From the NCBI RefSeq assembly GCF_015207035.1, contig NZ_JADEXQ010000037.1, positions 1-52,242 on the forward strand: a DNA stretch of 52,242 nucleotides, read 5' to 3'. Shown piece after piece: positions 25,526 through 33,680 of this stretch. A program made the position numbers and the translations under genes. Under the pieces are notes generated by a model that had not been told where the DNA came from, searched no databases, and worked only from the letters and a program-made list of their open reading frames with translations. Within the stretch, counting starts at the first letter, position 1; every line of letters begins with the position of its first letter. This stretch comes from Romeriopsis navalis LEGE 11480 (lineage in GTDB: Bacteria > Cyanobacteriota > Cyanobacteriia > Leptolyngbyales > Leptolyngbyaceae).

Positions 25526-26159
25526 TAGACTTAACAGACGTTAGGTGATCGATTGATATTTGAGAACAAAAATATAACCAAACAGCTCCACCAACAAATT
25601 TAAAGCCCTCCTCAAAAACTTGGACAATTGAATAGGGCAAAGGAATACGGGACTGGATGAGATCAGTTCCTATTGATAAAGCGAGTAATGTACCTGCCAA
25701 AATGAAAGAAAAACTGTCAACAGCTATGATCTTACGAAAATGCCGCACTAGTAGTGCTCCAGCAGTCAATGCATAAGCTAGATAACATAGCTTTTGGTCT
25801 ACATATCGATCATGTATCATAAAAAAGTCATCAACAGCTAGAATCGATGAAAATGTTCCTACTAAAAAAACCATCTCTTTGCCTCTAATACTTGATTTGC
25901 TATTGAATAATGAAAAAAAGCAAATCGCAGTAGAAGAAACCCATAACCAAACACCGATGTTAGACAAAAAGCCTAGAAAACTTGACTGACCGCTTTGTTG
26001 AGCAGGATCTCTTAAGATCTCCATCAGAGTAAATCCATTGCCAAGAAGAAACGCTAGAGAAGCAACAAAAAATATACTTGCAGGCAGCAAAGAAAACAAT
26101 AAGCAACCTATAATAATTTTTTGAGTGGTATTTTTCTTCAGAGATTTCAAATAATACAT
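25482..26159 (-). CDS. AT-rich multi-pass membrane protein, C-terminus replaced by the IS end
   Basis: 226 residues with about six hydrophobic segments (IIIGCLLFSLLPASIFFVAS, NIGVWLWVSSTAICFFSLF, FSFILAGTLLALSIGTDL and others), and charged loops. No family recognised. AAAGGAG five bases before ATG 26159 fixes the start; the longer in-frame TTG at 26213 is rejected. Base composition is clearly more AT-rich than neighbours, suggesting transfer. The last residues (VCHQIDTLDHQGL) are encoded by the IS end; without the IS the frame would continue KPYPCTPNVDR and stop near 24677. Confidence 0.65.
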   Translation of the reverse strand: MYYLKSLKKNTTQKIIIGCLLFSLLPASIFFVASLAFLLGNGFTLMEILRDPAQQSGQSSFLGFLSNIGVWLWVSSTAICFFSLFNSKSSIRGKEMVFLVGTFSSILAVDDFFMIHDRYVDQKLCYLAYALTAGALLVRHFRKIIAVDSFSFILAGTLLALSIGTDLIQSRIPLPYSIVQVFEEGFKFVGGAVWLYFCSQISIDHLTSVKSRVCHQIDTLDHQGL

Positions 26160-26247
26160 CAGGTACTCCTTTCTTATTAGTAAACTCAACTGTTGGTAGA
26201 TGGAAATTTTCAACCTCTGGTTGAATCATAGCAATCCTGAATGAATT

Positions 26248-26586
26248 ATGAGTCGCGGTGACACGCGCATTCTAGCCTTGTATCTTGAGGGAGCCAGTGA
26301 AGCCGTTTAACAGCCTCGGTGTTTGACACCGGAATCGTAGCCAGGGTCACGGCTAAAATTGAGCAAGGCGTAGTCAGACCCTTACAGCCTGGGTGAATTC
26401 ACACTGCACCGTAGCCATGGTAATAACTACGCCGTGGGCTGTGAATCGAAACTCGAACAGTCGCGCGAAGCTCAACTTCGGATGCGCAAGGAGGAGTTGG
26501 CCTTACAGCGAGATCGAACCATTCTCTTCAGGATAGTTGATGATTATGGCCAATACCAATCAATGCTGGGTAGGAATCGATATTAG
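26248..26586 (+). pseudogene. Remnant of a gene of unknown function
   Basis: Three plus-strand pieces line up if two frameshifts are allowed: MSRGDTRILALYLEGASEAV, TASVFDTGIVARVTAKIEQG..., and EFTLHRSHGNNYAVGCESKL continuing into a charged helical tail (SREAQLRMRKEELALQRDRT) and LGRNRY-stop at 26584. Stop codons interrupt each frame. I do not recognise the parent family. It ends exactly against the SRPBCC gene. Confidence 0.5.
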
Positions 26587-27005
26587 TTGGGTTGCAGCGA
26601 TCTGGCGGCGGCGATAAAACGCTGAGTTTGTGCCGGTAAACCATTGGCATGTTTTCGTCCAACCAATACCCCCCATATGGGCGCAAACATGCCTTCAATC
26701 ACAATTTGGATATCGATCGTTGTGGCATCACCTTTGATCAGCCGATGCGTTGTTTTCATCGTTGCAAAGGGCATTTCGCAAATATCGGCATAGGTCACGG
26801 GCGGCTCAAAGTCACAAATCTGGAAATGCAAACGTGGACCACCTTTGGGCTTGAGCATAAACGTCGAATTCTTGGCCGGGACTCCATCAACGCTTATTGT
26901 TTCAATATTTTCATCAATCTCGGCCCATCCCGAAACGTCGGCAAGTACCGACCAGAGTGCTTCTGGAGATAGGTCGGTCTGCTGCTGGTAATGATGAGTC
27001 CACAT
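26583..27005 (-). CDS. SRPBCC family protein (START-like lipid/ligand-binding fold)
   Basis: 140-residue helix-grip fold protein from ATG 27005 (MWTHHYQQQTDLSPEALWSV). The opening matches polyketide-cyclase/SRPBCC proteins (LSPEALWSVLADVSGWAEID), with the central VTYADICEMPFATMKTTHRL strands. The ligand is unknown. Longer in-frame starts run through the divergent MarR gene and are rejected. It is divergent from the MarR gene with a shared 8-3-8 operator and is its likely target. Confidence 0.85.
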   Translation of the reverse strand: MWTHHYQQQTDLSPEALWSVLADVSGWAEIDENIETISVDGVPAKNSTFMLKPKGGPRLHFQICDFEPPVTYADICEMPFATMKTTHRLIKGDATTIDIQIVIEGMFAPIWGVLVGRKHANGLPAQTQRFIAAARSLQPN

Positions 27006-27038
27006 AATTCGAGTATCCTGCAAAGCAACGCACAATAT

Positions 27039-27057
27039 TATCTTGACTATCAAGATA
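27039..27057. promoter_or_regulatory. MarR operator between divergent SRPBCC and MarR genes
   Basis: TATCTTGA and TCAAGATA are separated by CTA: a perfect inverted repeat of the size MarR dimers bind. It lies 16 bp before the MarR ATG (27073) and 34 bp before the SRPBCC gene. Confidence 0.7.
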
Positions 27058-27072
27058 AATGTTTTAACTGCT

Positions 27073-27501
27073 ATGGTCAACCACGTCGAATCACTGCTGC
27101 TGGAAACCCGGCAGCTATACGAAGCCATGTACCGGTTTGATGCGGCAGCTGCGGCTGAACTCGGTATCCACCTCAGCGACCTCCGGTGTGTGAATGCGCT
27201 AGAAAATGGCCCACTCACAGCGGGCGCGATCGGTGAGCGGCTGGGACTAACGAGTGGCTCAGTCACGGCCCTAATCAATCGGCTGGAAGCAGCAGGATTT
27301 GTCGTCAAACGTCGTTCAAAAGCCGATGGACGGCAAGTCCAGGTGCAGCTAAAACCCAAATTCTATCAACAAGCCGATGCTATCTATGCAAGGCTGGGCA
27401 GGTCAGTATCAAGCCAGTTTCAAGAGCTGAGTGTGGCGGAGATAGAACAGGCGATCGCCACAATAAACCGATTGGCAGCCGGATTTGACCAGGCGGACTA
27501 G
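27073..27501 (+). CDS. MarR family transcriptional regulator
   Basis: 142-residue winged-helix dimer. The DNA-binding region reads LTAGAIGERLGLTSGSVTAL, then NRLEAAGFVVKRRSKADGRQ with the wing Asp-Arg pair. The terminal helices (VNHVESLLLETRQLYEAMYR and the C-terminal QELSVAEIEQAIATINRL) form the dimer. The ATG at 27073 is preferred because the earlier TTG at 27043 falls inside the operator. It probably represses itself and the divergent SRPBCC gene; the ligand is unknown. Confidence 0.9.
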   Translation: MVNHVESLLLETRQLYEAMYRFDAAAAAELGIHLSDLRCVNALENGPLTAGAIGERLGLTSGSVTALINRLEAAGFVVKRRSKADGRQVQVQLKPKFYQQADAIYARLGRSVSSQFQELSVAEIEQAIATINRLAAGFDQAD

Positions 27502-27607
27502 CGCGAAGTGCCGCCTAGAAATGATTGCTCAGTTGTAGAAGTTCGATCGCAAACACACAATCAACGACACAAGCATTCCAGGATGAACGACACCCTTTGG
27601 CTTGGCA

Positions 27608-27654
27608 CTGTCTTGTTAAGGAATGAATTTGTATCAAGCCCTTTAACAAGACAG
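27608..27654. terminator. Hairpin between MarR and peroxiredoxin genes
   Basis: CTGTCTTGTTAA (27608-27619) pairs perfectly with TTAACAAGACAG (27643-27654), with further G-C pairs inside. It lies between two convergent genes and may terminate both. Confidence 0.5.
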
Positions 27655-27720
27655 CAACGCGCCTGATCAGCGACGTGATTCGGGGCGATCGAGCTACAAA
27701 CCAACAACGATTCAAACAGG

Positions 27721-27756
27721 ATTTCTTAAAGCGATTGCATTTCTTAAAGCGATTGC
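27721..27756. repeat. 18-bp tandem duplication across the peroxiredoxin stop codon
   Basis: ATTTCTTAAAGCGATTGC occurs twice in a row (27721-27738, 27739-27756). On the minus strand it reads QSL-stop-EM-QSL-stop. Confidence 0.9.
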
Positions 27757-28403
27757 ACTTCCGCTAGCACTTCAGCAGGCTCGGCCCGCAGCGTGTAGTC
27801 CGCATTCGCATAGGCATAGCGCACCGTACCCGATGTATCCACAACATAGGTCGCGGGGACCGGCAAGTCATAGCTCTCATCGCCATTATGCGCGGGAATA
27901 TCAATGCCAAATCCTTGATACAACGGACGCAGCGATGCATCGAGCGAAAATACCAATCCATAATCACGGGCAACCACATTCCCCACATCGCTCAGCACCG
28001 GAAAGCTCAGCTCATGCTTCTCTTGCATCGTCAGGGAATTATCGGGCAGCTCCGGCGAGACCGCTACGACCTGCGCTCCGGCTTGCTGAAACTCCGGCAA
28101 TAGCTGCTGAAATGCGCGAATTTCTAAGTTGCAGTACGGGCACCATTCACCCCGATAAAAATTCAACACCACTGGCCCATTCACCAATAATGCGCTGAGC
28201 TTCACTCGCTTACCCGTGGGGTCAGACAATTCAAAATCGGGTGCTGTTGCGCCCACCTTCAAGCTCTTATCCACAATGCCGGAATTCGCCAAATCAGCCG
28301 TGGCTTTCGACATTGTTTCCACCACTGCCTGGGGGACTTTTGGAAGAAAGTCATTTTGAAAGTCTTTGAGCTGTGATGCAAGTGTGTTTTGAACCGTCAT
28401 CAT
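27744..28403 (-). CDS. Peroxiredoxin-like AhpC/TSA family protein
   Basis: 219-residue thioredoxin-fold peroxidase-like protein. After an N-terminal helical lead of about 45 residues comes GATAPDFELSDPTGKRVKLS and the active-site strand VLNFYRGEWCPYCNLEIRAF with Cys88 and Cys91 in a CPYC motif. The C-terminal PATYVVDTSGTVRYAYANAD is typical of the family. It would reduce peroxides or act as a thiol oxidoreductase in the cytoplasm. AGGAG before ATG 28403 sets the start; the longer frame overlaps the TetR gene. It has its own promoter with a TetR-type site. Confidence 0.9.
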   Translation of the reverse strand: MMTVQNTLASQLKDFQNDFLPKVPQAVVETMSKATADLANSGIVDKSLKVGATAPDFELSDPTGKRVKLSALLVNGPVVLNFYRGEWCPYCNLEIRAFQQLLPEFQQAGAQVVAVSPELPDNSLTMQEKHELSFPVLSDVGNVVARDYGLVFSLDASLRPLYQGFGIDIPAHNGDESYDLPVPATYVVDTSGTVRYAYANADYTLRAEPAEVLAEVQSL

Positions 28404-28447
28404 CTGTCTCCTAGAAAGGGAAAATTGAACAAGTATGCGAAATGGGA

Positions 28448-28463
28448 ACCAATCGGTCAACAA
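28448..28463. promoter_or_regulatory. TetR-type operator, peroxiredoxin promoter
   Basis: ACCAATCGGTCAACAA, 15 of 16 identical to the site at 29143-29158 upstream of the TetR gene, same orientation. Confidence 0.6.
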
Positions 28464-28510
28464 AAGCCCAAAAAAAGGCCACAATCCAACTAACTTGACG
28501 CCACCAAACG

Positions 28511-29092
28511 TCAAGCCAGCAGCTTCAGCAGAATATCGACTTGCTGTTGCAGGGCCGCCACAGCCACACCTCCCTTAGAACGAATCACCAAACTCTGAAG
28601 CAAATTCAGCACCATTAGGCTCAGATCAGCGGCTGGAATATCCGCACGAAACTCCCCCAAGGATTGCCCCTTGGCGATCGCCCCGGCCAGCATCGTCTGC
28701 TTATGGCTCAAATGTGCTTCCAAGAGTGTTCTGACCGCCTCATCATGGGGCGCTAATTCCACTAGGGAATTCAGCATAAAGCAGCCGCGCCGCGCCTGAT
28801 CGTTCCCTCGCTGAGCAACGATCGTATGGAGCAAATCCGCCACCCCGGCCTTAGGCGAAACGGCATCCTCCAAACACTGACGACTAAAGGCATTACTCTG
28901 ATCTAAGTACTGCCGCAAGGCCAACATAAACAACGAATGCTTATCGTTAAATGCCTTGTAGATACTGCCCTTGTTCAAGCCCATCGCCGCCATCAAATCT
29001 GCCATCGACGTTGCTTCATAGCCGCCCAGCCAAAAAGCCTGCATTGCTGCATCCAAAGCCACATCTGTGTCAAATTCGCGTAAGCGCGCCAT
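28511..29092 (-). CDS. TetR/AcrR family transcriptional regulator
   Basis: 193 residues. The N-terminal helix-turn-helix reads ALDAAMQAFWLGGYEATSMA, then LMAAMGLNKGSIYKAFNDKH. The C-terminal domain (RRGCFMLNSLVELAPHDEAV) resembles the TetR_C_16/AcuR group. Gene order TetR then peroxiredoxin, with a matching 16-bp site before each, indicates control of a peroxide or thiol stress response, by inference. Confidence 0.9.
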   Translation of the reverse strand: MARLREFDTDVALDAAMQAFWLGGYEATSMADLMAAMGLNKGSIYKAFNDKHSLFMLALRQYLDQSNAFSRQCLEDAVSPKAGVADLLHTIVAQRGNDQARRGCFMLNSLVELAPHDEAVRTLLEAHLSHKQTMLAGAIAKGQSLGEFRADIPAADLSLMVLNLLQSLVIRSKGGVAVAALQQQVDILLKLLA

Positions 29093-29142
29093 AGCTAAAA
29101 CAAGATTTGTTTCTTAACTGAATCAACTATAGCAAATTAAAA

Positions 29143-29158
29143 ACCGATCGGTCAACAA
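29143..29158. promoter_or_regulatory. TetR-type operator, TetR gene promoter
   Basis: ACCGATCGGTCAACAA contains the palindrome ACCGATCGGT and pairs with the site at 28448-28463. Confidence 0.65.
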
Positions 29159-29342
29159 TTTCCTCAATGCGGTGCCGATGTGCGTAAAATTCCACCTCAT
29201 GCCAAGTCTAAAAATAGATGCAACAGATTCAGCGCCTCCCTACGGATCTTCAAAAGAGAGACTTAGGGAGACCACCAACTGTAGCAATAACCGTTTGATT
29301 TGGTATCACGCACTTTAAGTTGTCGGCAATTCTGACCTCTAT

Positions 29343-29840
29343 TCAGTAAGCCGTTCTTACTTTCACCATGACAGTGTTGGTATCAAAATCAATTACAGCA
29401 AACATATAGTCTCGGAGTTTTGAGCCGGTTGCTGCCGTCACCACGGTTTTGGCATTGAGAATATCATCCCCACTATGGCGACAGGAATACCAGCGGTGAT
29501 TGCTTGGGTGTGAAAGCTGGCCATCAAAAATTTGGGTAATACGATCGACCTGCATCCGCTGCAATAACCCACTAGACACAGGAAAGCGCTGCCAGTCGGG
29601 AGAGTTCTTAACGTGCTCCTTCAAGCGTTGGGCCTCTATCTCACTCAACTTAAACTTCGTCAAAATTCTCAGGTTCTCACGCACGATCGACTGTGGTTTT
29701 GCCTGATAAAGCAATGTCTTCGCATTTGAGGGCAGCTCAAATGTGGCTTTGATCGCACTGATGTCTGCCCCTTCCTGGGAACCAAAACAGCCCGCGAGTA
29801 GCAGTGGCAAAATTGCAATCAATCGTTTGAATCGTTTCAT
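29343..29840 (-). CDS. Hypothetical lipoprotein
   Basis: 165 residues from ATG 29840 (MKRFKRLIAILPLLLAGC), an unambiguous lipoprotein signal with lipobox LAGC, so a membrane-anchored exported protein. The mature part is mixed alpha/beta with no recognised family; single Cys in WYSCRHSGDD. It follows the small membrane protein gene within about 40 bp, in the same direction, and the methyltransferase gene further upstream. Longer in-frame start at 29870 is possible. Confidence 0.65.
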   Translation of the reverse strand: MKRFKRLIAILPLLLAGCFGSQEGADISAIKATFELPSNAKTLLYQAKPQSIVRENLRILTKFKLSEIEAQRLKEHVKNSPDWQRFPVSSGLLQRMQVDRITQIFDGQLSHPSNHRWYSCRHSGDDILNAKTVVTAATGSKLRDYMFAVIDFDTNTVMVKVRTAY

Positions 29841-29879
29841 TATGCTTCTGTGCCACACTTCCAGCATCAAAGGAATTGA

Positions 29880-30290
29880 TCAGTTAGCGAAACCCAAGTC
29901 AGCCCAAAACCCCACCAGCACCGAGAGAAATAAGAGAACCGCCGTCACGCTCATCCATTTTGCCGTTGCTCTGTCGACTAGGGCGGTATCGCTTAACGTT
30001 TCAACAAAATTTCCCTGACAAATCATCCAAAACGCGACAAATCCCGGTAGAAGTAATGAAACCGTTACCAGAATGGTGAATCCAAGCTGATCGGTGGGGG
30101 TGATCGCCTGTAGACTTTGGCAAATTTGCTGCCGCGATGCAGGCGTTAAAAGTGAGACACCGATCAGAAATGACATCACAAACGCTGTCCCAGCCATAAA
30201 TTGGAGCAACCGATACAGCGATGCGAGTCGTTGTTTTTCTTCTAAGGTCAGGCTTTCAGACAAGCTATCAGCAATCTTTTTTCGCAGCAT
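29880..30290 (-). CDS. Hypothetical small membrane protein
   Basis: 136 residues with three hydrophobic segments (about 33-50 FMAGTAFVMSFLIGVSLL, 70-92 LGFTILVTVSLLLPGFVAFW, 112-132 WMSVTAVLLFLSVLVGFWA) and a charged N-terminal helix (KKIADSLSESLTLEEKQRLA). No family recognised. Probably cotranscribed with the lipoprotein gene that follows. Confidence 0.6.
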   Translation of the reverse strand: MLRKKIADSLSESLTLEEKQRLASLYRLLQFMAGTAFVMSFLIGVSLLTPASRQQICQSLQAITPTDQLGFTILVTVSLLLPGFVAFWMICQGNFVETLSDTALVDRATAKWMSVTAVLLFLSVLVGFWADLGFAN

Positions 30291-30438
30291 GGAGCAACAA
30301 AACCTAATTGTCTACGCTTAGAGTTCCCTGATAAGAAGCACATCGCCGAATCCAGTTTGATCAATTTAGGAAAACCACCGCCGAATTCTTGCGATTGACG
30401 AGCTGACAATGCCTCAAGTGATATGGTGGCTAGTCAGA

Positions 30439-30470
30439 ATAAACCACCGGTCAACTGACCGGTGGTTTAT
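30439..30470. terminator. Strong hairpin downstream of the methyltransferase gene
   Basis: ATAAACCACCGGTCA (30439-30453) pairs perfectly with TGACCGGTGGTTTAT (30456-30470), a 15-bp stem. It is downstream of the methyltransferase gene on the minus strand and ends in TTTAT/ATAAA on each side. Confidence 0.7.
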
Positions 30471-30589
30471 CAAATGCAGTGTATGAAGTAATCGCTACAG
30501 TAACAGCCGAATCAATTGTCAGAACCCCAAAACTCGATTGTGGGGAAGTCGATTATTTTGTGTATTCATCGGCAATTCACTTGTGCATC

Positions 30590-31543
30590 TCACCGGACTT
30601 GTGCAATCAGCGTATGGTGCCGGGGACTGGTGATGCTGCGAATCGGCGGCGCGAAGCCTGCATCAACGAACGCCTGCTCAAAGTCAAACGCGAAATAATC
30701 ATCCATGTACGGTTCTGTGCTTTTGAGCAGCGTCAAAATGTAGGGGGGCATTTTGACATAGCCTTCCGCCTTGGGATTAGAATCCATCATCGCAAAATAA
30801 CCGCCAGGACGTAGAACACGGCGTGCTTCTTGGAGGATTTCCCGGGTGGCGGTTTGGGGCAGCTCATGGCACAGCAAGAAAGCAGAGACGAAATCGATCG
30901 AATTATCCGGCAAACCAGTCGATTCGGCGGCGGCATGCTTCCACTGAATGGCCGGGAATGATTGTTTAGCCTGCTGTTGCGCACGATATTGGGCGATCGC
31001 TAAGAAGTAAGGCGATAGATCCACGCCCGTAATTTGTGCTTGGGGATAGGCTGTTTGCAAGGCGAAGGTACTAATGCCAACGCTGCAGCCCATGTCCAAT
31101 ATCGCTCGCGGTGCAGTGGTGAACTGGGCATTGAGGGCATCGAGATAGTTATGCCGCAGTCGCATTGTGCTGCCGGCATTGGTTTCGGGCCAGAGTCGCG
31201 AATGTACTGCCTTGGCGGCAACTTCGACTTCTGTGGCGGCTTCCCAGCTCAAGTTGCCCTGGTCATAGGCATGAAACGGTTGTAAATAGTAGTCGGGATA
31301 GATCAGAGCAGGATTTTGGATTTGGGCTAATTCCTGTTCCCAGGCTGGATCGAAATCGAGTTCGCTATCCCGAGCGCGTAGCTGTTGCACTTCGCTGTGC
31401 CAGTCAACCCCGATCGCTGCCGCACGTTTGATCATCATTGAACGGGCTTGCCGCTTAGCAACGTTAAATAGTGGTTTGATCGCTAAAACCCCATTGACTA
31501 AACGTGACGCCAAACCAGGGGATGTGTCTTGTGCAACAGTCAT
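30590..31543 (-). CDS. Class I SAM-dependent methyltransferase
   Basis: 317 residues. Motif I is ILDMGCSVGISTFALQTAYP, the acidic end of strand 2 is QITGVDLSPYFLAIA, and motif IV/post I are DNSIDFVSAFLLCHELPQTA and RRVLRPGGYFAMMDSNP. A helical N-terminal domain of about 130 residues precedes it. The methyl acceptor is unknown; the pattern suits small-molecule or lipid methyltransferases. Confidence 0.9.
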   Translation of the reverse strand: MTVAQDTSPGLASRLVNGVLAIKPLFNVAKRQARSMMIKRAAAIGVDWHSEVQQLRARDSELDFDPAWEQELAQIQNPALIYPDYYLQPFHAYDQGNLSWEAATEVEVAAKAVHSRLWPETNAGSTMRLRHNYLDALNAQFTTAPRAILDMGCSVGISTFALQTAYPQAQITGVDLSPYFLAIAQYRAQQQAKQSFPAIQWKHAAAESTGLPDNSIDFVSAFLLCHELPQTATREILQEARRVLRPGGYFAMMDSNPKAEGYVKMPPYILTLLKSTEPYMDDYFAFDFEQAFVDAGFAPPIRSITSPRHHTLIAQVR

Positions 31544-31901
31544 CGTTTAATACCTTATTATCCAGGTTTAATAACTTCCTATCCAGCTTACTTGCCCCGA
31601 TTATGCTCACCGCGTAAACCAGAAATTGCCCTGGGGAAGGTGATTTCAGCTGGGAAAATCTCGTTAGATTGTATCGCATCGAATCGGTGGATATTGCGAT
31701 CACTAAGTTTTGAAACTTCCCATGTCGTCATTGCTGCACAATTCTCCACCGCATATGCGACACCTAAATCCTTTGCAGGTGGGGCGTAAGTGAAGGACTC
31801 TCAGCTTGATAATGATGTCCGATCGCCCACAATTCTTCCGTGGAACTGGTTCGGCTGGGAAATATCACTTAAACGGATTTGCTCCATGCCGCAAATCCGA
31901 A
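31544..31901. other. Intergenic region, methyltransferase to SMI1 gene
   Basis: This 358-bp stretch contains the methyltransferase promoter region and, at its right edge, the SMI1 terminator hairpin. Nothing else was recognised. Confidence 0.45.
31874..31899 (-). terminator. Terminator hairpin after the SMI1 gene
   Basis: CGGATTTGC (31874-31882) pairs perfectly with GCAAATCCG (31891-31899), immediately after the stop codon; TTTAAG follows on the minus strand. Confidence 0.65.
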
Positions 31902-32555
31902 TTATCGCCATAATCCAGCAGCAGTGCCGACTACGCCATATTTTTGATAAATTGGCGTGAGAATGGATAGGTTATACGTGTGGTCTAGATAAATATCAAG
32001 CTCCTTGTTGGCATCGTCCATACGCATATATTCTGCCGAAATTCCATCATAGGTTTTGATGCATTCAGCCATTGCTTGCATGAGAGCCGTAATGCTTGGC
32101 GCAAAGAAACTGGGACAGAAATTCCCCCAGATGGGCTTGGTATCGCCTGGCATGATCCGTCCATCAAAAAAGAAAATCGGTGAGGTTGCTTGACCCGCCA
32201 CAGCCTGAGGAATCACATAGTACGCATCATCGCCAACAAATAACGGTAAGTAGGGGCGATACGGAACATGCCCTTGGATCATTAAGGACATGGCATGATC
32301 CAGAGAACTCAAACTAATCGGGTTAGCCATCTCGCCCATCAGGATGTTGCCATCATGCCATTGATAAAGTTCATAGACTTCTTCCGAAAAGCAAAACCTA
32401 CACTCTTCCGCATAAAGATCAATGATGGCTCGCTCTAATCCTGGATGAGCACCATACACAGGCGCAGCATTCTGACGAATATGCAGTGCATGCCAAGATT
32501 GACTGTGATCAATCCAGTCGTCAATTTCGTTCAAGGCTTGCGTCAAAGGGGGCAT
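31902..32555 (-). CDS. SMI1/KNR4 family protein
   Basis: 217 residues. The EVYELYQWHDGNILMGEMAN stretch with the preceding Cys/Phe-rich strand, and the later PLFVGDDAYYVIP and SPIFFFDGRIMPG, match the SMI1/KNR4 (SUKH) fold. Some SUKH proteins serve as immunity proteins of polymorphic toxins; no toxin is adjacent, so that role is not claimed. The lipoprotein gene lies 35 bp upstream in the same orientation, probably one transcript. Confidence 0.7.
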   Translation of the reverse strand: MPPLTQALNEIDDWIDHSQSWHALHIRQNAAPVYGAHPGLERAIIDLYAEECRFCFSEEVYELYQWHDGNILMGEMANPISLSSLDHAMSLMIQGHVPYRPYLPLFVGDDAYYVIPQAVAGQATSPIFFFDGRIMPGDTKPIWGNFCPSFFAPSITALMQAMAECIKTYDGISAEYMRMDDANKELDIYLDHTYNLSILTPIYQKYGVVGTAAGLWR

Positions 32556-32590
32556 AAAATCAGTGGTGTTGTCACGATGAGTCAGCTTAC

Positions 32591-33103
32591 CTAGTTCCAG
32601 TCTTCCCGAACGTAATACCAGTTAGCATTGATTTTTGTATTCCACCGCTCGTGGGGTAAATCCGCAGCCAACTTGTATCCCGGCTCATATACGTATCGCT
32701 GTCGCACAAACTCGTGGGTGCAATCAAACTCGGCATAAACTATTTTTCCCGCCGCATCATATCGAATATCGGAAATCACATAAACTCCGGATCGTGTCAA
32801 TTTTACCTGTTGCCACATCTGCTCAAAATCGGCCTCAGCTTTAGTGCTGAATGCCTTCGGTGTCTCCGATGGCTGTGCCCTACAGTAGTCCGGTTCCGGT
32901 GTTTTGACAAAACTGCCGCGCTTGTAGCTGAGCAGCTTGCACCAATCTTGATAGTGAAAGTTGGTCACTTTGTTTTTTTCGAGGACGGGCAGCAGCTTCG
33001 CTAACGCCACCGTATCCGGGGCATGGCGCGATGGGTCTTTTGCGGACGTGGCACAACCAGTAAGTAAAACAATGCTTAGAAGTAATGATAAAAATTTCTG
33101 CAT
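32591..33103 (-). CDS. Hypothetical lipoprotein
   Basis: 170 residues beginning MQKFLSLLLSIVLLTGC, a clear lipoprotein signal with lipobox LTGC. The mature part has four Cys (DWCKLLS, DYCRAQ, FDCTHEF and the acylated Cys) and a C-terminal WNTKINANWYYVREDWN. Similar surface-antigen-like lipoproteins occur in proteobacteria and cyanobacteria, with no known function. Confidence 0.65.
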   Translation of the reverse strand: MQKFLSLLLSIVLLTGCATSAKDPSRHAPDTVALAKLLPVLEKNKVTNFHYQDWCKLLSYKRGSFVKTPEPDYCRAQPSETPKAFSTKAEADFEQMWQQVKLTRSGVYVISDIRYDAAGKIVYAEFDCTHEFVRQRYVYEPGYKLAADLPHERWNTKINANWYYVREDWN

Positions 33104-33680
33104 TATGATTCAGTCAGATATCTTAAATTCATAGCTATTTATACTTAACCTCTGCGGCATATTCCGAATTCAAGCAGGTAAATGATGCCTGATTTGGTTG
33201 GAGATGAGGGCACCCAACGGGAGTGCCAACGAAAATCAAAACCAATATAGCAATGACAGTTCAAGCTATTGATATAAATTTACTGCGTTTAAGTCATGCT
33301 ATTTGTACGGCGTGATCTAGAGTATGAGGATAGAAAAAGAACCAGACTATCAAGGATGAGAATCGCCATGGCGCGACAATTTATCCGCGGCTTTTTGGTA
33401 AAGGGAAACACTCGACTGCTTTGGTATTTAACCAACTAAATTTGGCGGGATTAAACGATATGAAGCCGTTCTGTGTGTGCCCATTAACATTGGTGCTTTA
33501 TGGGATGAAAAATTTGAGGATAAGGAGTCCCAAAATTCATGGTGGTCAGGCTGATCGCTCGACTCGCGTACTGTATGAGGAATACTCAATCGATACCTGC
33601 GCCATACGTTACTCAAGTGAGCCACATACTCAAATTGATCGGTAGATTCTGGTTGGTCGGTAGATTCTGGCCCCGCCTGA
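33104..33680. other. Probably degraded region, no intact gene
   Basis: Plus-strand text from about 33433 to 33550 reads KRYEAVLCVPINIGALWDEK and then FEDKESQNSWWSG-stop, with stop codons in the frame just upstream; it looks like a gene remnant of unknown family. An 18-bp near-perfect tandem repeat lies at 33635-33670. Confidence 0.4.
33635..33670. repeat. 18-bp tandem duplication
   Basis: TTGATCGGTAGATTCTGG (33635-33652) and TTGGTCGGTAGATTCTGG (33653-33670) are 17 of 18 identical, ten bases downstream of the next gene's stop codon on the minus strand. Confidence 0.85.

Noticed and set aside
26583-27359. A 258-residue minus-strand protein
   Set aside because: Its first 118 residues are antisense to the MarR gene; only the SRPBCC part from 27005 is supported.
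31902-33103. Toxin-immunity pair (lipoprotein plus SMI1/KNR4)
   Set aside because: SMI1/KNR4 proteins can be immunity proteins, but the upstream lipoprotein shows no toxin domain.
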